From positions 2,852,001-2,916,000 of the forward strand of contig NZ_CP096203.1 of NCBI RefSeq assembly GCF_023195755.1: a stretch of 64,000 bases of DNA, written 5' to 3'. Source of the stretch: Chryseobacterium nepalense (GTDB taxonomy: Bacteria; Bacteroidota; Bacteroidia; Flavobacteriales; Weeksellaceae). A program made the translations under genes and the position numbers. Every line of letters begins with the position of its first letter. The first letter of the stretch is position 1. A model generated the notes under the pieces. The model had not been told where the DNA came from. It worked only from the letters and a program-made list of their open reading frames with translations, and made no database searches. This document shows, one piece after another, positions 8,428-17,387 of this stretch.

Positions 8428-9458
8428 AGATTAGTCAGATTACATTTACCCGTTTTATCGCTGCAATGGCGATTGTTATTTCTCATTTTAATAAAGATTT
8501 GTTTCTATATAAGATCAGGTTTATTTCGGATATTTTTCTCCGCGCCAACGTGGGGGTGAGTTATTTTTTTATTCTTTCCGGTTTTATAATGATTGTCGCC
8601 TATCACAGAAAGGAAAAAATAGAGTATCTGGATTTTTACCGAAACAGGGTAGCCAGGATTTATCCCTTATATATTGTCGGCTTGCTGCTTTATTTTTTTA
8701 CCAGATATTCTGACGTCAGTTTTTATAAAACTTTTTTATATCTTTTCGGCATTCAGAGCTGGATTCCCGGAAAAGCCCTAATTCTGAATTTTCCGGGCTG
8801 GTCTATTTCTGTAGAGTTTTTGTTTTATCTGATTTTTCCCTGGCTGTATAATTATTTATATTCTAAAGGAAATAAAAGCATTTGGATTATTGCCGTTTTG
8901 ATCTGGATCGGGACTCAGGTATTCTCCAATTTGTATATTAATTCTCCTGCGTATAAAGGTCCGCATACTGAGAGCCATGAATTCAGTCATTATTTCCCGC
9001 TTTGGCATATCAACGAGTTCTTAATAGGAAATATAGCAGGTTTACTCTTTGTGAAAAACCGTAAAGAAAAGAATTATGATCTGGCAGTTGTTGTATTTTT
9101 TATTGCAATTATCCTGTCTTTAATTTTCATTCCGTTGAATTTTCATAATGGGCTAATGGCTGTTTTCTTTGTTCCTGTAATTTACCTAATTTCCTGTAAT
9201 AACGGTATTATAACTAAAGTTTTTGCCCTTAAGCCATTGGAATTTCTTGGAGAAATCAGTTATGCCATTTATATTATCCATATCCCTGTTTTATATATTG
9301 TAAGATCGGTTTTATGGGATTATTTCCAAATATCTGAAAATAATACATTGTTTTGGATCTACATGCCGGTTTTAATGGTCGTTTCGGCTGGCTTTTATCA
9401 GTTTATTGAAAAGCCAATGCGTGATTATCTGAGGAAAGCAAGTTTTTTAAAGCGATAA
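8424..9458 (+). CDS. Acyltransferase-3 family membrane O-acyltransferase (OafA/YrhL-like)
   Basis: This 344-residue multi-pass protein opens with FTRFIAAMAIVISHFN, which holds the conserved His of acyltransferase-3 enzymes. It continues with GVSYFFILSGF, the RVARIYPLY motif and about ten hydrophobic segments, and ends with FIEKPMRDYLRK as in OafA relatives. These integral membrane enzymes acetylate O-antigen or other envelope sugars from cytoplasmic acetyl-CoA. The start is GTG at 8424, directly overlapping the short ORF 8383-8427. It is the only plus-strand gene between two minus-strand glycan operons. Confidence 0.88.
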   Translation: MKISQITFTRFIAAMAIVISHFNKDLFLYKIRFISDIFLRANVGVSYFFILSGFIMIVAYHRKEKIEYLDFYRNRVARIYPLYIVGLLLYFFTRYSDVSFYKTFLYLFGIQSWIPGKALILNFPGWSISVEFLFYLIFPWLYNYLYSKGNKSIWIIAVLIWIGTQVFSNLYINSPAYKGPHTESHEFSHYFPLWHINEFLIGNIAGLLFVKNRKEKNYDLAVVVFFIAIILSLIFIPLNFHNGLMAVFFVPVIYLISCNNGIITKVFALKPLEFLGEISYAIYIIHIPVLYIVRSVLWDYFQISENNTLFWIYMPVLMVVSAGFYQFIEKPMRDYLRKASFLKR

Positions 9459-9510
9459 ATTAGCTTACCGATAAATTTAGTTTAAAAATAAATTCAATTA
9501 AACCGGAATA

Positions 9511-10449
9511 TCAAAAAAGATCCTTCCGGAAATTTATATTGTACAATCCGGAGCAGATGCTTTGGTAGTCGGTAAAGAGATACCTTACGATCATTCCCCA
9601 TTTTTTCAGAAAATGCGAATTTGCAATACGGAAGCTTCGGTATACTCTTGTAATATGCAGTTTGACATCATCGGGAATGCTGCTTTCGGTCTTTGCCCAA
9701 TTGTTAACTTCCTCCCATAAAATAACCCTTGTTGAGGCGGGCCTGATTTCTCTTGCATCTACTTTGGTGATCCTGTTGTTCTCATGAACACCACGTACGG
9801 CAACTGCCTTGTCGAGTATTCCGGGATGGAGATTGAGATAATAGGAGATACGGAATAAAAATTCGGTGTCCTGATGAAGTTTTAAATGAGTTTTAAAAAA
9901 GCAATCTACCTTCTTTAGCGCGCTCCTCCGTATGGTAAGTGCATCAATGCTGAACAATCCGAATGTTCCTTTCATGTTCAGCAGCCCGGGAAAAACATCT
10001 TCCGGCGGATGTTTTTGGTAAACGGTAGTCAGCCGGTCACCGAATATTTTATAATATTGTTTTTTTGCTTTTTCTGAATAATAATGAACACCTATTGCTC
10101 CATAAACTCCCTCTACGTCTTCGTTCACCAATAGCTTCTTTTCTGCTTCAAAACGGTTGGGGAGATAATAATCATCCGCGTCGAGAAAAGCAATGAAATC
10201 ACCTTCTGCCATAGTTATTCCTACGTTTCTGGTGGCTCCTGCTCCATGATTTCCTTTGTCAAGATGCTGATAAAGCTTTACCCGGCTGTATTTTTTAGTA
10301 AGTTCCCGGCATATCTGCAGTGCATTGTCGGGAGATTTGTCTTCTACCAATATGACTTCAAATACTTCTTCGAACTGAAGTGCAGACTCTACAGCCTGGG
10401 AAACATATTTCTCTGCGTTGTATACGGGAATAATGACTGATATTTTCAT
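9511..10449 (-). CDS. GT2 family glycosyltransferase
   Basis: This 312-residue GT-A enzyme begins ISVIIPVYNAEKYV, followed by VILVEDKSPDN and the DxD region FLDADDYYLP. HQDTEFLFR sits at the acceptor end. It is the last gene of the long minus-strand unit that begins at 26043 and converges with the acyltransferase-3 gene across 52 bases. It is separated from the epimerase upstream by 44 bases. The likely role is one sugar transfer in repeat-unit assembly; the donor is unknown. Confidence 0.88.
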   Translation of the reverse strand: MKISVIIPVYNAEKYVSQAVESALQFEEVFEVILVEDKSPDNALQICRELTKKYSRVKLYQHLDKGNHGAGATRNVGITMAEGDFIAFLDADDYYLPNRFEAEKKLLVNEDVEGVYGAIGVHYYSEKAKKQYYKIFGDRLTTVYQKHPPEDVFPGLLNMKGTFGLFSIDALTIRRSALKKVDCFFKTHLKLHQDTEFLFRISYYLNLHPGILDKAVAVRGVHENNRITKVDAREIRPASTRVILWEEVNNWAKTESSIPDDVKLHITRVYRSFRIANSHFLKKWGMIVRYLFTDYQSICSGLYNINFRKDLF

Positions 10450-10493
10450 TTGATATGTGTTTTAATTAATAAAAAGAGGTATTGGCAATTCAT

Positions 10494-11162
10494 TTATAGA
10501 TACGATGAACACAGTTTTTTTAGATATTCTCCCGGCGGTATTTCTGAGAAAAAATCCTCAGTATACCTGTTGAATTCTATTCTATAAAAAGAACCTTCTT
10601 CTATTATTTCATAACATGCTTTTTTGCCCAGATATTTTTCCAGGTGTGATAAAATTTCATACAATGTAAATTGATAGGGATATGCCAGATTAACAATCTC
10701 ATTATTAAAATCTTTCAAATACCGGTTAATAAATGATGCAATATCCTCTGTGCCGATCAGGATTCGTCTTGCATTGTTGTGCAGCATAAGCTTATTTTCT
10801 GAAAGGATTGATTTTTTCAGAAAATTGATTAATGTATTAGGATTGCCGCCATGTCCTACTGCATTTCCTACTCTGAAGATGATAAAGTTGCTGCAGAGTT
10901 CTGCAATCAGTTTTTCAATATTTAATTTATGAATTACGTAATAGCTTTCAGTTTTCGTAGGATCATAAATACTGCAGGTAGAAAAATAGACAAGTTTTTT
11001 GTCAGGATTCTGGCTGATAACAGATTTCAGAAGTGAAGTTTCTCTCTCAAATTCAGATAATTTCTTCTCAAGAGAATTGGAAACTCCTGATGCAAAGAAA
11101 ACAACATCTTCTTTATCATAAAATTGTAAGGCATTTGCCATAATTCCATTACCTATAATCAT
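10494..11162 (-). CDS. Short NAD-dependent epimerase/dehydratase-like protein
   Basis: This 222-residue protein looks like a reduced extended-SDR sugar enzyme. It has IIGNGIMANAL in place of the full GxxGxxG turn, VYFSTCSIYD with the catalytic Ser/Thr region, and a YVIHK (YxxxK) motif. It is shorter than typical sugar epimerases of about 300 residues. It may reduce or epimerise a nucleotide-linked keto sugar, in line with the nearby amino-sugar genes. The short Rossmann start and the FASGVSN block set it apart from RmlD or GalE. Substrate unknown. Confidence 0.75.
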   Translation of the reverse strand: MIIGNGIMANALQFYDKEDVVFFASGVSNSLEKKLSEFERETSLLKSVISQNPDKKLVYFSTCSIYDPTKTESYYVIHKLNIEKLIAELCSNFIIFRVGNAVGHGGNPNTLINFLKKSILSENKLMLHNNARRILIGTEDIASFINRYLKDFNNEIVNLAYPYQFTLYEILSHLEKYLGKKACYEIIEEGSFYRIEFNRYTEDFFSEIPPGEYLKKLCSSYL

Positions 11163-11317
11163 AATTTTTTTTCATCATTTGTTATTTAAGACTTAAAAAA
11201 GGCAGGATACTTTAAATTTAATAATCCAGGTCTGTTTTTTCCAGTTCTTTTAACCACCTAAGATTATCACACCTATAATCTGATTACGACAGATCAGCTT
11301 TCGGATAATCCGATTGT
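11163..11317 (-). pseudogene. Possible C-terminal gene remnant in the gap
   Basis: On the minus strand, about 11283 to 11219, an open stretch without a start reads CDNLRWLKELEKTDLDY and ends in TAA. It looks like the tail of a former protein-coding gene. I cannot name the family. Nothing else is visible in the gap. Confidence 0.3.
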
Positions 11318-12229
11318 TTATAAAAAACTTTTTCCTTCTTTAAGAGATTGTTTTTTGTTATGAAAAATCATTTTCCAGTTCAATGAATGACAGATCTTAA
11401 TTTTGATGTAATGCTCTTCAAGCGATTTCAGCCTGAATGTTAATAGAGATTTTATCATCATTTTACAAGAATTAATATATATTTCCCTTATCGACAGTTT
11501 ATTATTAAAAGGATCTGAAAGCATCATAATTAATTTTCTTTCATAAAGCAGAGCGGTATTATCAAAATACTTATTTTCAGTTCTTTTTTCTCTGTCATGG
11601 AAGATAATTGCTTCTGGTACAACACCTATTTTCAGATTATGAAATAATACCCTCTGACAGTAATTGTCATCTTCTGCATAATGGTAAAATGAAGGACTGA
11701 AACCGCCAACCTTTTCAATACAACGTCTTGTCAACAACCAGGCAGCGGCATTTACAAAAGGTAATTCATACAGTGGCGCTAAATTTTGTAAAAATATATC
11801 CGAATATAATTTTTCACATTTTAAAGGAATGATGTAATTTGAAAAACTAAAGTCCAGCTCGGAGCCATTTCCATTAAGGTGCATCGGGCTCAGAATGCCG
11901 AAATCAGGATTTTTTTTTGCGATTTTAACCAAATAGTCAATAGTACCGGGTGTTATATAAACATCCTGATTCATTAAAAATATATAATCAAAACCCTGTT
12001 CGTACGCTTTTTTAATTCCGATATTATTTGCCTTTCCGAAACCTGAATTGGCAGGAAGCTTAATAAGCTCTACCTGTGGGAATTTTTGCTCAATGATAAG
12101 AATACTATCATCGGTAGAAGCATTATCAACGATAATAGTGTGCTCAATTAATCCCGCCTGATCAATGGATGATAAACAACGATCAATCCATTTGGTGGAA
12201 TTATAATTTACAATAATTATTTTAACCAT
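11318..12229 (-). CDS. GT2 family glycosyltransferase, rhamnosyltransferase-like
   Basis: This 303-residue GT-A enzyme carries IIIVNYNSTKWI, IIVDNASTDDS, ANSGFGKANNIGI and the DxD-equivalent FLMNQDVYI. These match the WbbL/rhamnosyltransferase branch of GT2. No rmlC/rmlD for dTDP-L-rhamnose is present in the window, so the donor may be another deoxysugar such as Fuc4N. It is followed by 155 bases of non-coding DNA that hold an open fragment without a start. Confidence 0.87.
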   Translation of the reverse strand: MVKIIIVNYNSTKWIDRCLSSIDQAGLIEHTIIVDNASTDDSILIIEQKFPQVELIKLPANSGFGKANNIGIKKAYEQGFDYIFLMNQDVYITPGTIDYLVKIAKKNPDFGILSPMHLNGNGSELDFSFSNYIIPLKCEKLYSDIFLQNLAPLYELPFVNAAAWLLTRRCIEKVGGFSPSFYHYAEDDNYCQRVLFHNLKIGVVPEAIIFHDREKRTENKYFDNTALLYERKLIMMLSDPFNNKLSIREIYINSCKMMIKSLLTFRLKSLEEHYIKIKICHSLNWKMIFHNKKQSLKEGKSFL

Positions 12230-12324
12230 TTTTCAACCTTTAATTTGAGGCTTTGTTTTTTTTAATTCTTCAATATCCTTCACAAAATTCATTACAGAGG
12301 GGCACTTTGCCTGTATAAACAGAT
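12230..12324 (-). pseudogene. Possible C-terminal gene remnant between two GT2 genes
   Basis: Reading the minus strand in a frame different from the GT2 upstream, a stretch gives CPSVMNFVKDIEELKKTK and ends at a TGA just before ATG 12229. It could be a leftover C-terminus from an earlier gene arrangement or the tail of the upstream GT2 after a frameshift. An ATG within it would allow only a 19-residue peptide. Confidence 0.3.
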
Positions 12325-13146
12325 TTATCTAAATAAATTGATTAAAAAGTCATATATCCTGTATAGTTTACTGTTGTATATATTCTCTAGTTTTTTTTCA
12401 TAAAAGGTTTTTCTTTTTAAAAGTGAGATATAGCTTGGGTAAAATTCATGAAAAAGAGCTTTGTGCTTTTCGTAAATCATTTGATAGATAATTTCTTTTT
12501 TATGATCATCCCTAAAAACATCATTGTTTCTTGAACTACCGGGATGAGATCTATAATTGAAAACCGGGTATTCTATTTTGGTAACAGGAAGATTGCGATG
12601 AGAAGAAATAAGCTGTATCCAAAACTCCCAGTCTTCAAGACCATATGTAAGTTTTTCGTCATACATTATACCCTGATCGAAATATTTTTTTGGAAACATG
12701 GAAGTACAAAATAATTTGTTTTGCAGTAATAATTCCTTGATACTGAATCTTTCCTCTACTTTTGATTTATTATTGATATGACCAAACATTATCGTATCTG
12801 AAAAAACAATCATTGTTTCCTTATTTTTAGTAAACACTTCTAACATTTTCTCTAGTGCTAAAGGGTTTAGCGTATCATCTGCATCAAGAGGCAAAATATA
12901 GTCTCCTTTTGCGTGCTTTATTCCATTGTTTCTGGCACAGGATACTCCTTTGTTCTTCTGATATATATATCTTATTTTATGATTAATGAGTCTTTGAACG
13001 ACCTCTGATGAATTATCTGTAGAGCCATCATCTATAATAATACATTCCCAATTTGTATAGGATTGAGCCATAATAGAGGCGATGCATTCTTCTAAATACA
13101 GAGCATGGTTAAAGCAGGGAACTATAATTGAAATTTTACTTATCAT
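12325..13146 (-). CDS. GT2 family glycosyltransferase
   Basis: This 273-residue GT-A enzyme begins ISIIVPCFNHALYLEECI, then WECIIIDDGSTDNS, NKGVSCARNNGI and the DxD motif in LPLDADDTLNP. LEDWEFWIQL is the usual acceptor-side motif. The reading frame closes at LFR just before a possible older C-terminal extension (see 12230-12324). It is 50 bases downstream of the WbsX-like gene. It probably adds one sugar of the repeat unit. Confidence 0.88.
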   Translation of the reverse strand: MISKISIIVPCFNHALYLEECIASIMAQSYTNWECIIIDDGSTDNSSEVVQRLINHKIRYIYQKNKGVSCARNNGIKHAKGDYILPLDADDTLNPLALEKMLEVFTKNKETMIVFSDTIMFGHINNKSKVEERFSIKELLLQNKLFCTSMFPKKYFDQGIMYDEKLTYGLEDWEFWIQLISSHRNLPVTKIEYPVFNYRSHPGSSRNNDVFRDDHKKEIIYQMIYEKHKALFHEFYPSYISLLKRKTFYEKKLENIYNSKLYRIYDFLINLFR

Positions 13147-13196
13147 TCCTCAGGGTTTTTAATTTATACATAATAAATAAGACCTAAAATATGTTC

Positions 13197-14318
13197 TTAT
13201 TTATTATATTTATCCAATATACTTTTTAATGTATTCAAGTATCCGAAGCCATACTTTCTGTCTGGCTCCAGAATATTACCTTCTGCCCATTCATTCCATG
13301 ATTTGATAATCAATAACTGTTCGGGATAATCATTTTTATCCTCAAGATAATCAATCGCTTTTTCAATCTGCTTTTCAAATAATTCCGGTGATGTATCAGT
13401 AAGTACAACTCCTCTATAGCCACTTCTGGGCGTGTTGTCCCAATTAGGTAGAATGCATGGGTAAGTAGCAACATTGCTTTCTACAAACTGTAGATCATTA
13501 ACAATAGCTTTGGCATCCTGAGTCAGGACTTTCGGTTTAATTTTTTTCTTAAATCCGAGTAGTTCTGTTATTCTATTTTTATAATATTGGTAATGGGAAA
13601 TATATTCTCCTTTCTTAATATATGGGATCCATGCTTTCTGAAATGCATTGGATATTTTGCCGTCATACCCCATTGATTTTAAATCAGTATCATCTCGGAG
13701 TTTATTGGATGCCATGATATATAAGTCATCAAATCCGTTCTTTTTTGCTAACTCCCTAAATTTTGAAATGTAGTGAGGATCTCCTTCATGTAAATGGTTT
13801 GGATGGTAAATTATAAAAAGAGGCTTATTGTCTACCTTGATATATCTTTCGTCTTTAAAGAATGGAAGAAGGTAGTTGAAATGATCTATTAAATCCTGTT
13901 CATCCGGATAGACTTGCTCTACCAGAATCTTCTCTGCAAGACCATGCCATATACCGGACCATGTTTCGTTTGCCCAGCAGAAACAAAAAGGAAAATCTGG
14001 TTTTTTGGATGTAAGGACATCATTAGCAATACGTTCCAGTAATTGTTTTCCGTTGCCAAACCAGTAATGATAGTAGATAAACCCATAAACTCCATGTTCT
14101 TTTGCAATCTGCGCCTGATGTTCTCTTACTTCCGGAACACGCAGGTCATAATATCCCAGATCTGCCGGATATATGGGTTGTTCGTGGCCGTTAAAAAGAG
14201 GTTTCGCTTTTGTGACATTGGTCCATTCTGTAAAACCTTTACCCCACCATTCGTCATTTTCGGGAACAGGATGGTATTGAGGGAGGTAAAAAGCAAGGGG
14301 CTTTATTTTTTTCATCAT
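13197..14318 (-). CDS. WbsX-like / glycoside hydrolase family 99-like protein
   Basis: This protein of about 373 residues begins with KPLAFYLPQYHPVPENDEWW and continues GFTEWTNVTKAKPLF, YGFIYYHYWF and ESNVATYPCILPNWDNTPR, ending near IIKSWNEWAEGN. These are hallmarks of the WbsX family found in O-antigen clusters, a TIM-barrel relative of GH99 endo-mannosidases. The ATG at 14318 is chosen because the longer open frame overlaps the acyltransferase gene. The family's biochemical role in polysaccharide assembly is not settled; it may trim or transfer glycan units. Confidence 0.87.
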   Translation of the reverse strand: MMKKIKPLAFYLPQYHPVPENDEWWGKGFTEWTNVTKAKPLFNGHEQPIYPADLGYYDLRVPEVREHQAQIAKEHGVYGFIYYHYWFGNGKQLLERIANDVLTSKKPDFPFCFCWANETWSGIWHGLAEKILVEQVYPDEQDLIDHFNYLLPFFKDERYIKVDNKPLFIIYHPNHLHEGDPHYISKFRELAKKNGFDDLYIMASNKLRDDTDLKSMGYDGKISNAFQKAWIPYIKKGEYISHYQYYKNRITELLGFKKKIKPKVLTQDAKAIVNDLQFVESNVATYPCILPNWDNTPRSGYRGVVLTDTSPELFEKQIEKAIDYLEDKNDYPEQLLIIKSWNEWAEGNILEPDRKYGFGYLNTLKSILDKYNK

Positions 14319-14325
14319 TTGTTTT

Positions 14326-14934
14326 TTAAAGTGTTTTAATAAGTCTTGCAGGAATCCCCGCGATGACTGAATTTTTCGGAAAACTTTTATTGACGACCGA
14401 GTTGGCCCCGATAATGCTGTTTTCGCCAATGGTAATGCCTGGAAGAATACATACGTCTTCACCTATCCATACATTGTCTTCGATAACGACAGGACCTTTA
14501 GAATATAAAGGTCTTTGTGCCGGGAAGTTTTCAAGGTCATTTACGGTTATATCTCCGTGGGAATGATCGGAGATATATATTCTGCTTGCCATAAGAACAT
14601 TATTACCGATAACAATCTTATTTATAGCTCCAATATGAACATCAGAATTGAAAATTACATCATCACCAATGGTTATTTCTGGAGTAAAAGTTTCTCCCAT
14701 AAATCGATCCCAGGCTTCAAGCCTCAGATGATATAATGAACTGAAATTTTTACCTATTGAAATGTATTTTGGGTTTTTTATCCAATGCTCTTCCGGTAAT
14801 ATGGAATTTGCTCCGAAACTTTTAAAGCTTTTCTTTGCCCACTCATTTATTTTATTTTGTACATGCCTTTTATATGCACCGGAATTCAGTACATCAAATA
14901 AAAAATTGATAATATGTTTTTTTAATAAATTCAT
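14326..14934 (-). CDS. Hexapeptide-repeat acetyltransferase
   Basis: This 202-residue LbH-fold enzyme carries repeats ISIGKNFSSL, ITIGDDVIFNSD, IVIGNNVLMAS and IGEDVCILPG, with the catalytic-His motif ISDHSHGD and the end VIAGIPARLIK. It sits 31 bases from the aminotransferase WecE. One candidate role is N-acetylation of the WecE product amino sugar, but O-acetylation of a finished glycan fits the sequence equally well. Confidence 0.83.
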   Translation of the reverse strand: MNLLKKHIINFLFDVLNSGAYKRHVQNKINEWAKKSFKSFGANSILPEEHWIKNPKYISIGKNFSSLYHLRLEAWDRFMGETFTPEITIGDDVIFNSDVHIGAINKIVIGNNVLMASRIYISDHSHGDITVNDLENFPAQRPLYSKGPVVIEDNVWIGEDVCILPGITIGENSIIGANSVVNKSFPKNSVIAGIPARLIKTL

Positions 14935-14965
14935 ATTTATGATATTGTAATGATGCTTTTTTCGA

Positions 14966-16108
14966 TTATCTTATAAAATAGCTGTTTATCAGTTCTATAA
15001 TTCTATCCTGCTCAGTTTCCGATAATTCATAATAAAAGGGAAGCCTCAGAAGACAATCTGTAAAATGATCCGAATGAGGAATGTCCATTTCAGGGTTATC
15101 GGCTAGGAAAAAGTCGCTTTTATTTAAACTTAAATAATGGAATACGGGATGAATATCTTTTTCTTTTAAATACTGAATCACACGGGTTCTCTCTTCGTAA
15201 TTGTTAAAAACAATATAGAACATATGAGCATTATTTGTTGCGTAAGAAGGCAAGTCAGGTAAAGAAATAAATCCTTTTTGCTGTAAAGAAATGAGTCCGG
15301 ATTTGTATCTATTCCATATCTCTAATCTTTTTTTCTGGATAATCTCCAGATTTTCAAGCTGAGCATATAAAAAAGCAGAAATAATTTCGGATGGTAAAAA
15401 TGATGAACCAAGATCTACCCAGCCATATTTATTAACTTCTCCCCGAAAGAATGCACTTCTGTTGGTGCCTTTTTCCCGAATGATCTCAGCACGGTTAAAA
15501 TATTGGGAATCATTAATGACGAGCATTCCTCCTTCGCCGGCAATGATGTTTTTGGTCTCATGAAAAGAAAAAGCGGCAAAATGACCTATAGAGCCTAAAG
15601 CTTTTCTGGTTCCATCCGAAAATGTATAGTAGCTATCAATTGCCTGTGCTGCATCTTCCACTACAAATAAATTATATTTATGCGCAAGAGTCATAATTTT
15701 TTCCATATTACAGGCTATCCCTGCATAATGTACGGGCACTATCACTTTGGTTTTTTCGGTGATATGCTTTTCTATTTCTGTAGGATCTATATTAGGATTG
15801 TTTGGGTAAGAGTCTACAAAAATTATCTTGGCTCCACGAAGGGCAAAAGCATTGGCTGAAGAGACGAATGTATAGCTGGGCACAATTACCTCGTCACCCG
15901 GCTTTATATCACATAAAATAGCGGCCATTTCCAGTGCATCTGTACAGGATGTCGTCATCAGCACTTTCGGGAAGCCATATTTCTGTTCAAAAAAATTTTG
16001 GCATTTTTTTGTAAATATTCCGTCACCGGATATTTTACCGCTTTTTACCGCTTCTTCGATATACGAAAGCTCTTTGCCTATGATAAATGGCTTATTGAAT
16101 GGGATCAT
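14966..16108 (-). CDS. wecE: dTDP-4-amino-4,6-dideoxygalactose transaminase
   Basis: This 380-residue DegT/DnrJ/EryC1 aminotransferase matches E. coli WecE/RffA along its length, with blocks such as PGDEVIVPSYTFVS, VIVPVHYAG and IIREKGTNRSAFFRG. Asp152 (VVEDAAQ) and the PLP lysine Lys186 (SFHETKN) are present. It converts dTDP-4-keto-6-deoxyglucose plus glutamate to dTDP-4-amino-4,6-dideoxygalactose (dTDP-Fuc4N). The substrate would come from RfbA and RfbB encoded at 22772-24725. It lies 3 bases downstream of the NeuD-like acyltransferase. Confidence 0.92.
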   Translation of the reverse strand: MIPFNKPFIIGKELSYIEEAVKSGKISGDGIFTKKCQNFFEQKYGFPKVLMTTSCTDALEMAAILCDIKPGDEVIVPSYTFVSSANAFALRGAKIIFVDSYPNNPNIDPTEIEKHITEKTKVIVPVHYAGIACNMEKIMTLAHKYNLFVVEDAAQAIDSYYTFSDGTRKALGSIGHFAAFSFHETKNIIAGEGGMLVINDSQYFNRAEIIREKGTNRSAFFRGEVNKYGWVDLGSSFLPSEIISAFLYAQLENLEIIQKKRLEIWNRYKSGLISLQQKGFISLPDLPSYATNNAHMFYIVFNNYEERTRVIQYLKEKDIHPVFHYLSLNKSDFFLADNPEMDIPHSDHFTDCLLRLPFYYELSETEQDRIIELINSYFIR

Positions 16109-16110
16109 AT

Positions 16111-16743
16111 CTATCTTATAAATTTTGCAGGATTACCAACATACAATCCTAGTGTATCTAAATTTTTTATTACTACGGTGCCTCCTCCCAGCTGGATTTT
16201 TTCTGAGATGTTTATATTGTCGATAACGGTGCTGTTGATCCCAAGAATGCAAAGTTCTGAGATATTTACAAAACCGGCGATGCTTACTGATGGAGATAAG
16301 AAACAATGTTTGTTTATCACCGAATCATGGGCAACAGAGCATGAAATGTTGATCATGACATTGTCACCTATTTCAACATCCTGATCAATCATGCAATTAG
16401 GATATATAACGGTTCCCTGACCTATTTTGGCTGTAGGATCAACGATACTTGTTGAGTGTATAAAAGTGTGGAAAGGGATTTTATTTTTGAAATTTTCAAA
16501 GAGTTGTTTTTTAAATTCTAGATGTTTGTAACCAATGGCAATAATCAGTTCATCAAAAATATTCTGTTTAAAAATATCTTCAACATCATTAGTGTTTCCT
16601 AATATTGGGATATTCTTTATGGTGCTTCCTTTTTCCTGAAAATCATCAAAAAAGCCAACAACTTTATGCTCTGTATCAGAATGTATGTGATACAGAATCT
16701 GCTGGCCTAAATGCCCTGAACCTATGATTGCGATCTGTTTCAT
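16111..16743 (-). CDS. NeuD/PglD-like sugar acyltransferase
   Basis: This 210-residue protein has a Rossmann-like PglD N-domain (IAIIGSGHLGQQIL, VGFFDD) and a C-terminal left-handed beta-helix (IGQGTVIYPN, IGDNVMINIS, INKHCFLSPS, YVGNPAKFI). The His in SCSVAHDS fits the catalytic base of PglD. Family members N- or O-acetylate amino sugars as nucleotide-linked forms. It overlaps the HAD gene by 4 bases and is immediately upstream of wecE, so acetylation or acylation of Fuc4N at N4 is a strong candidate role. Confidence 0.86.
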   Translation of the reverse strand: MKQIAIIGSGHLGQQILYHIHSDTEHKVVGFFDDFQEKGSTIKNIPILGNTNDVEDIFKQNIFDELIIAIGYKHLEFKKQLFENFKNKIPFHTFIHSTSIVDPTAKIGQGTVIYPNCMIDQDVEIGDNVMINISCSVAHDSVINKHCFLSPSVSIAGFVNISELCILGINSTVIDNINISEKIQLGGGTVVIKNLDTLGLYVGNPAKFIR

Positions 16744-17387
16744 AAATAATTAATAATATCTTTCATATTGCTTATTCTATCCGTAAAGTTGGAAAATATA
16801 TGTTGTCTGTCAATTAATAAGGTTTTGAAACCCAGTTTTTTGGCAGGAATAATATCCAATTTTAAAGAGTCTCCGATATAAAGAACTTCTTCTGGATTCA
16901 CATTTAACTTTTTTAGAGCTAATTCGTAAAACTCTAAAGAAGGCTTTCTATAATTTTCATTCTCAGAAATTATTATTTCAGAAAAGATGTTCCGGCCTAT
17001 CAACTGATCAAGTATACTGCCTAAATTACTGTTGAAATTGGATAAAACGGCTTTTTCTATCGGAAGCTCATTCAATATGGATAAATCATCAAAAGCTTTC
17101 CATTCTAAATATGAACATGCAGTAAAAATCTCATTTAATATTTCTTCTGAAGGAATAATACCTAACGATAACAAAAGTTCTGTGTTGAAGTCTTTATAAA
17201 ATTCTTTTGACGTTCTGTCGGGAAAGTTTATAATTTCCGATAAAAGCTTATGATGATACTGAAGTTTTGCTTCTTCAATTTCATATGAATACTTTGCCAG
17301 AACGCTTTGTATTTTATAATACAGGGTAGGTTTGTAAATTAGCGTATTGGCTGCATCAAAAAGAATTATTCGGGTTATTTTGTTCAT
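16740..17387 (-). CDS. HAD family hydrolase
   Basis: This 215-residue protein has HAD motif I FDAANTL (nucleophile Asp11, with Ala where many members have the second Asp), motif II in AVLSNFN, a Lys in YRKPSLEFY and motif III GDSLKLDIIPA. Its helical cap fits the subfamily I haloacid dehalogenase layout. It starts one base before the stop of the ATP-grasp gene and overlaps the NeuD-like gene by 4 bases. The A in motif I is also seen in dehalogenase-like members, so the phosphatase role is likely but not certain. Confidence 0.83.
   Translation of the reverse strand: MNKITRIILFDAANTLIYKPTLYYKIQSVLAKYSYEIEEAKLQYHHKLLSEIINFPDRTSKEFYKDFNTELLLSLGIIPSEEILNEIFTACSYLEWKAFDDLSILNELPIEKAVLSNFNSNLGSILDQLIGRNIFSEIIISENENYRKPSLEFYELALKKLNVNPEEVLYIGDSLKLDIIPAKKLGFKTLLIDRQHIFSNFTDRISNMKDIINYL

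Noticed and set aside
14319..14462. N-terminal extension of the WbsX-like protein
   Set aside because: It overlaps the upstream acyltransferase in another frame; the conserved part starts at ATG 14318.
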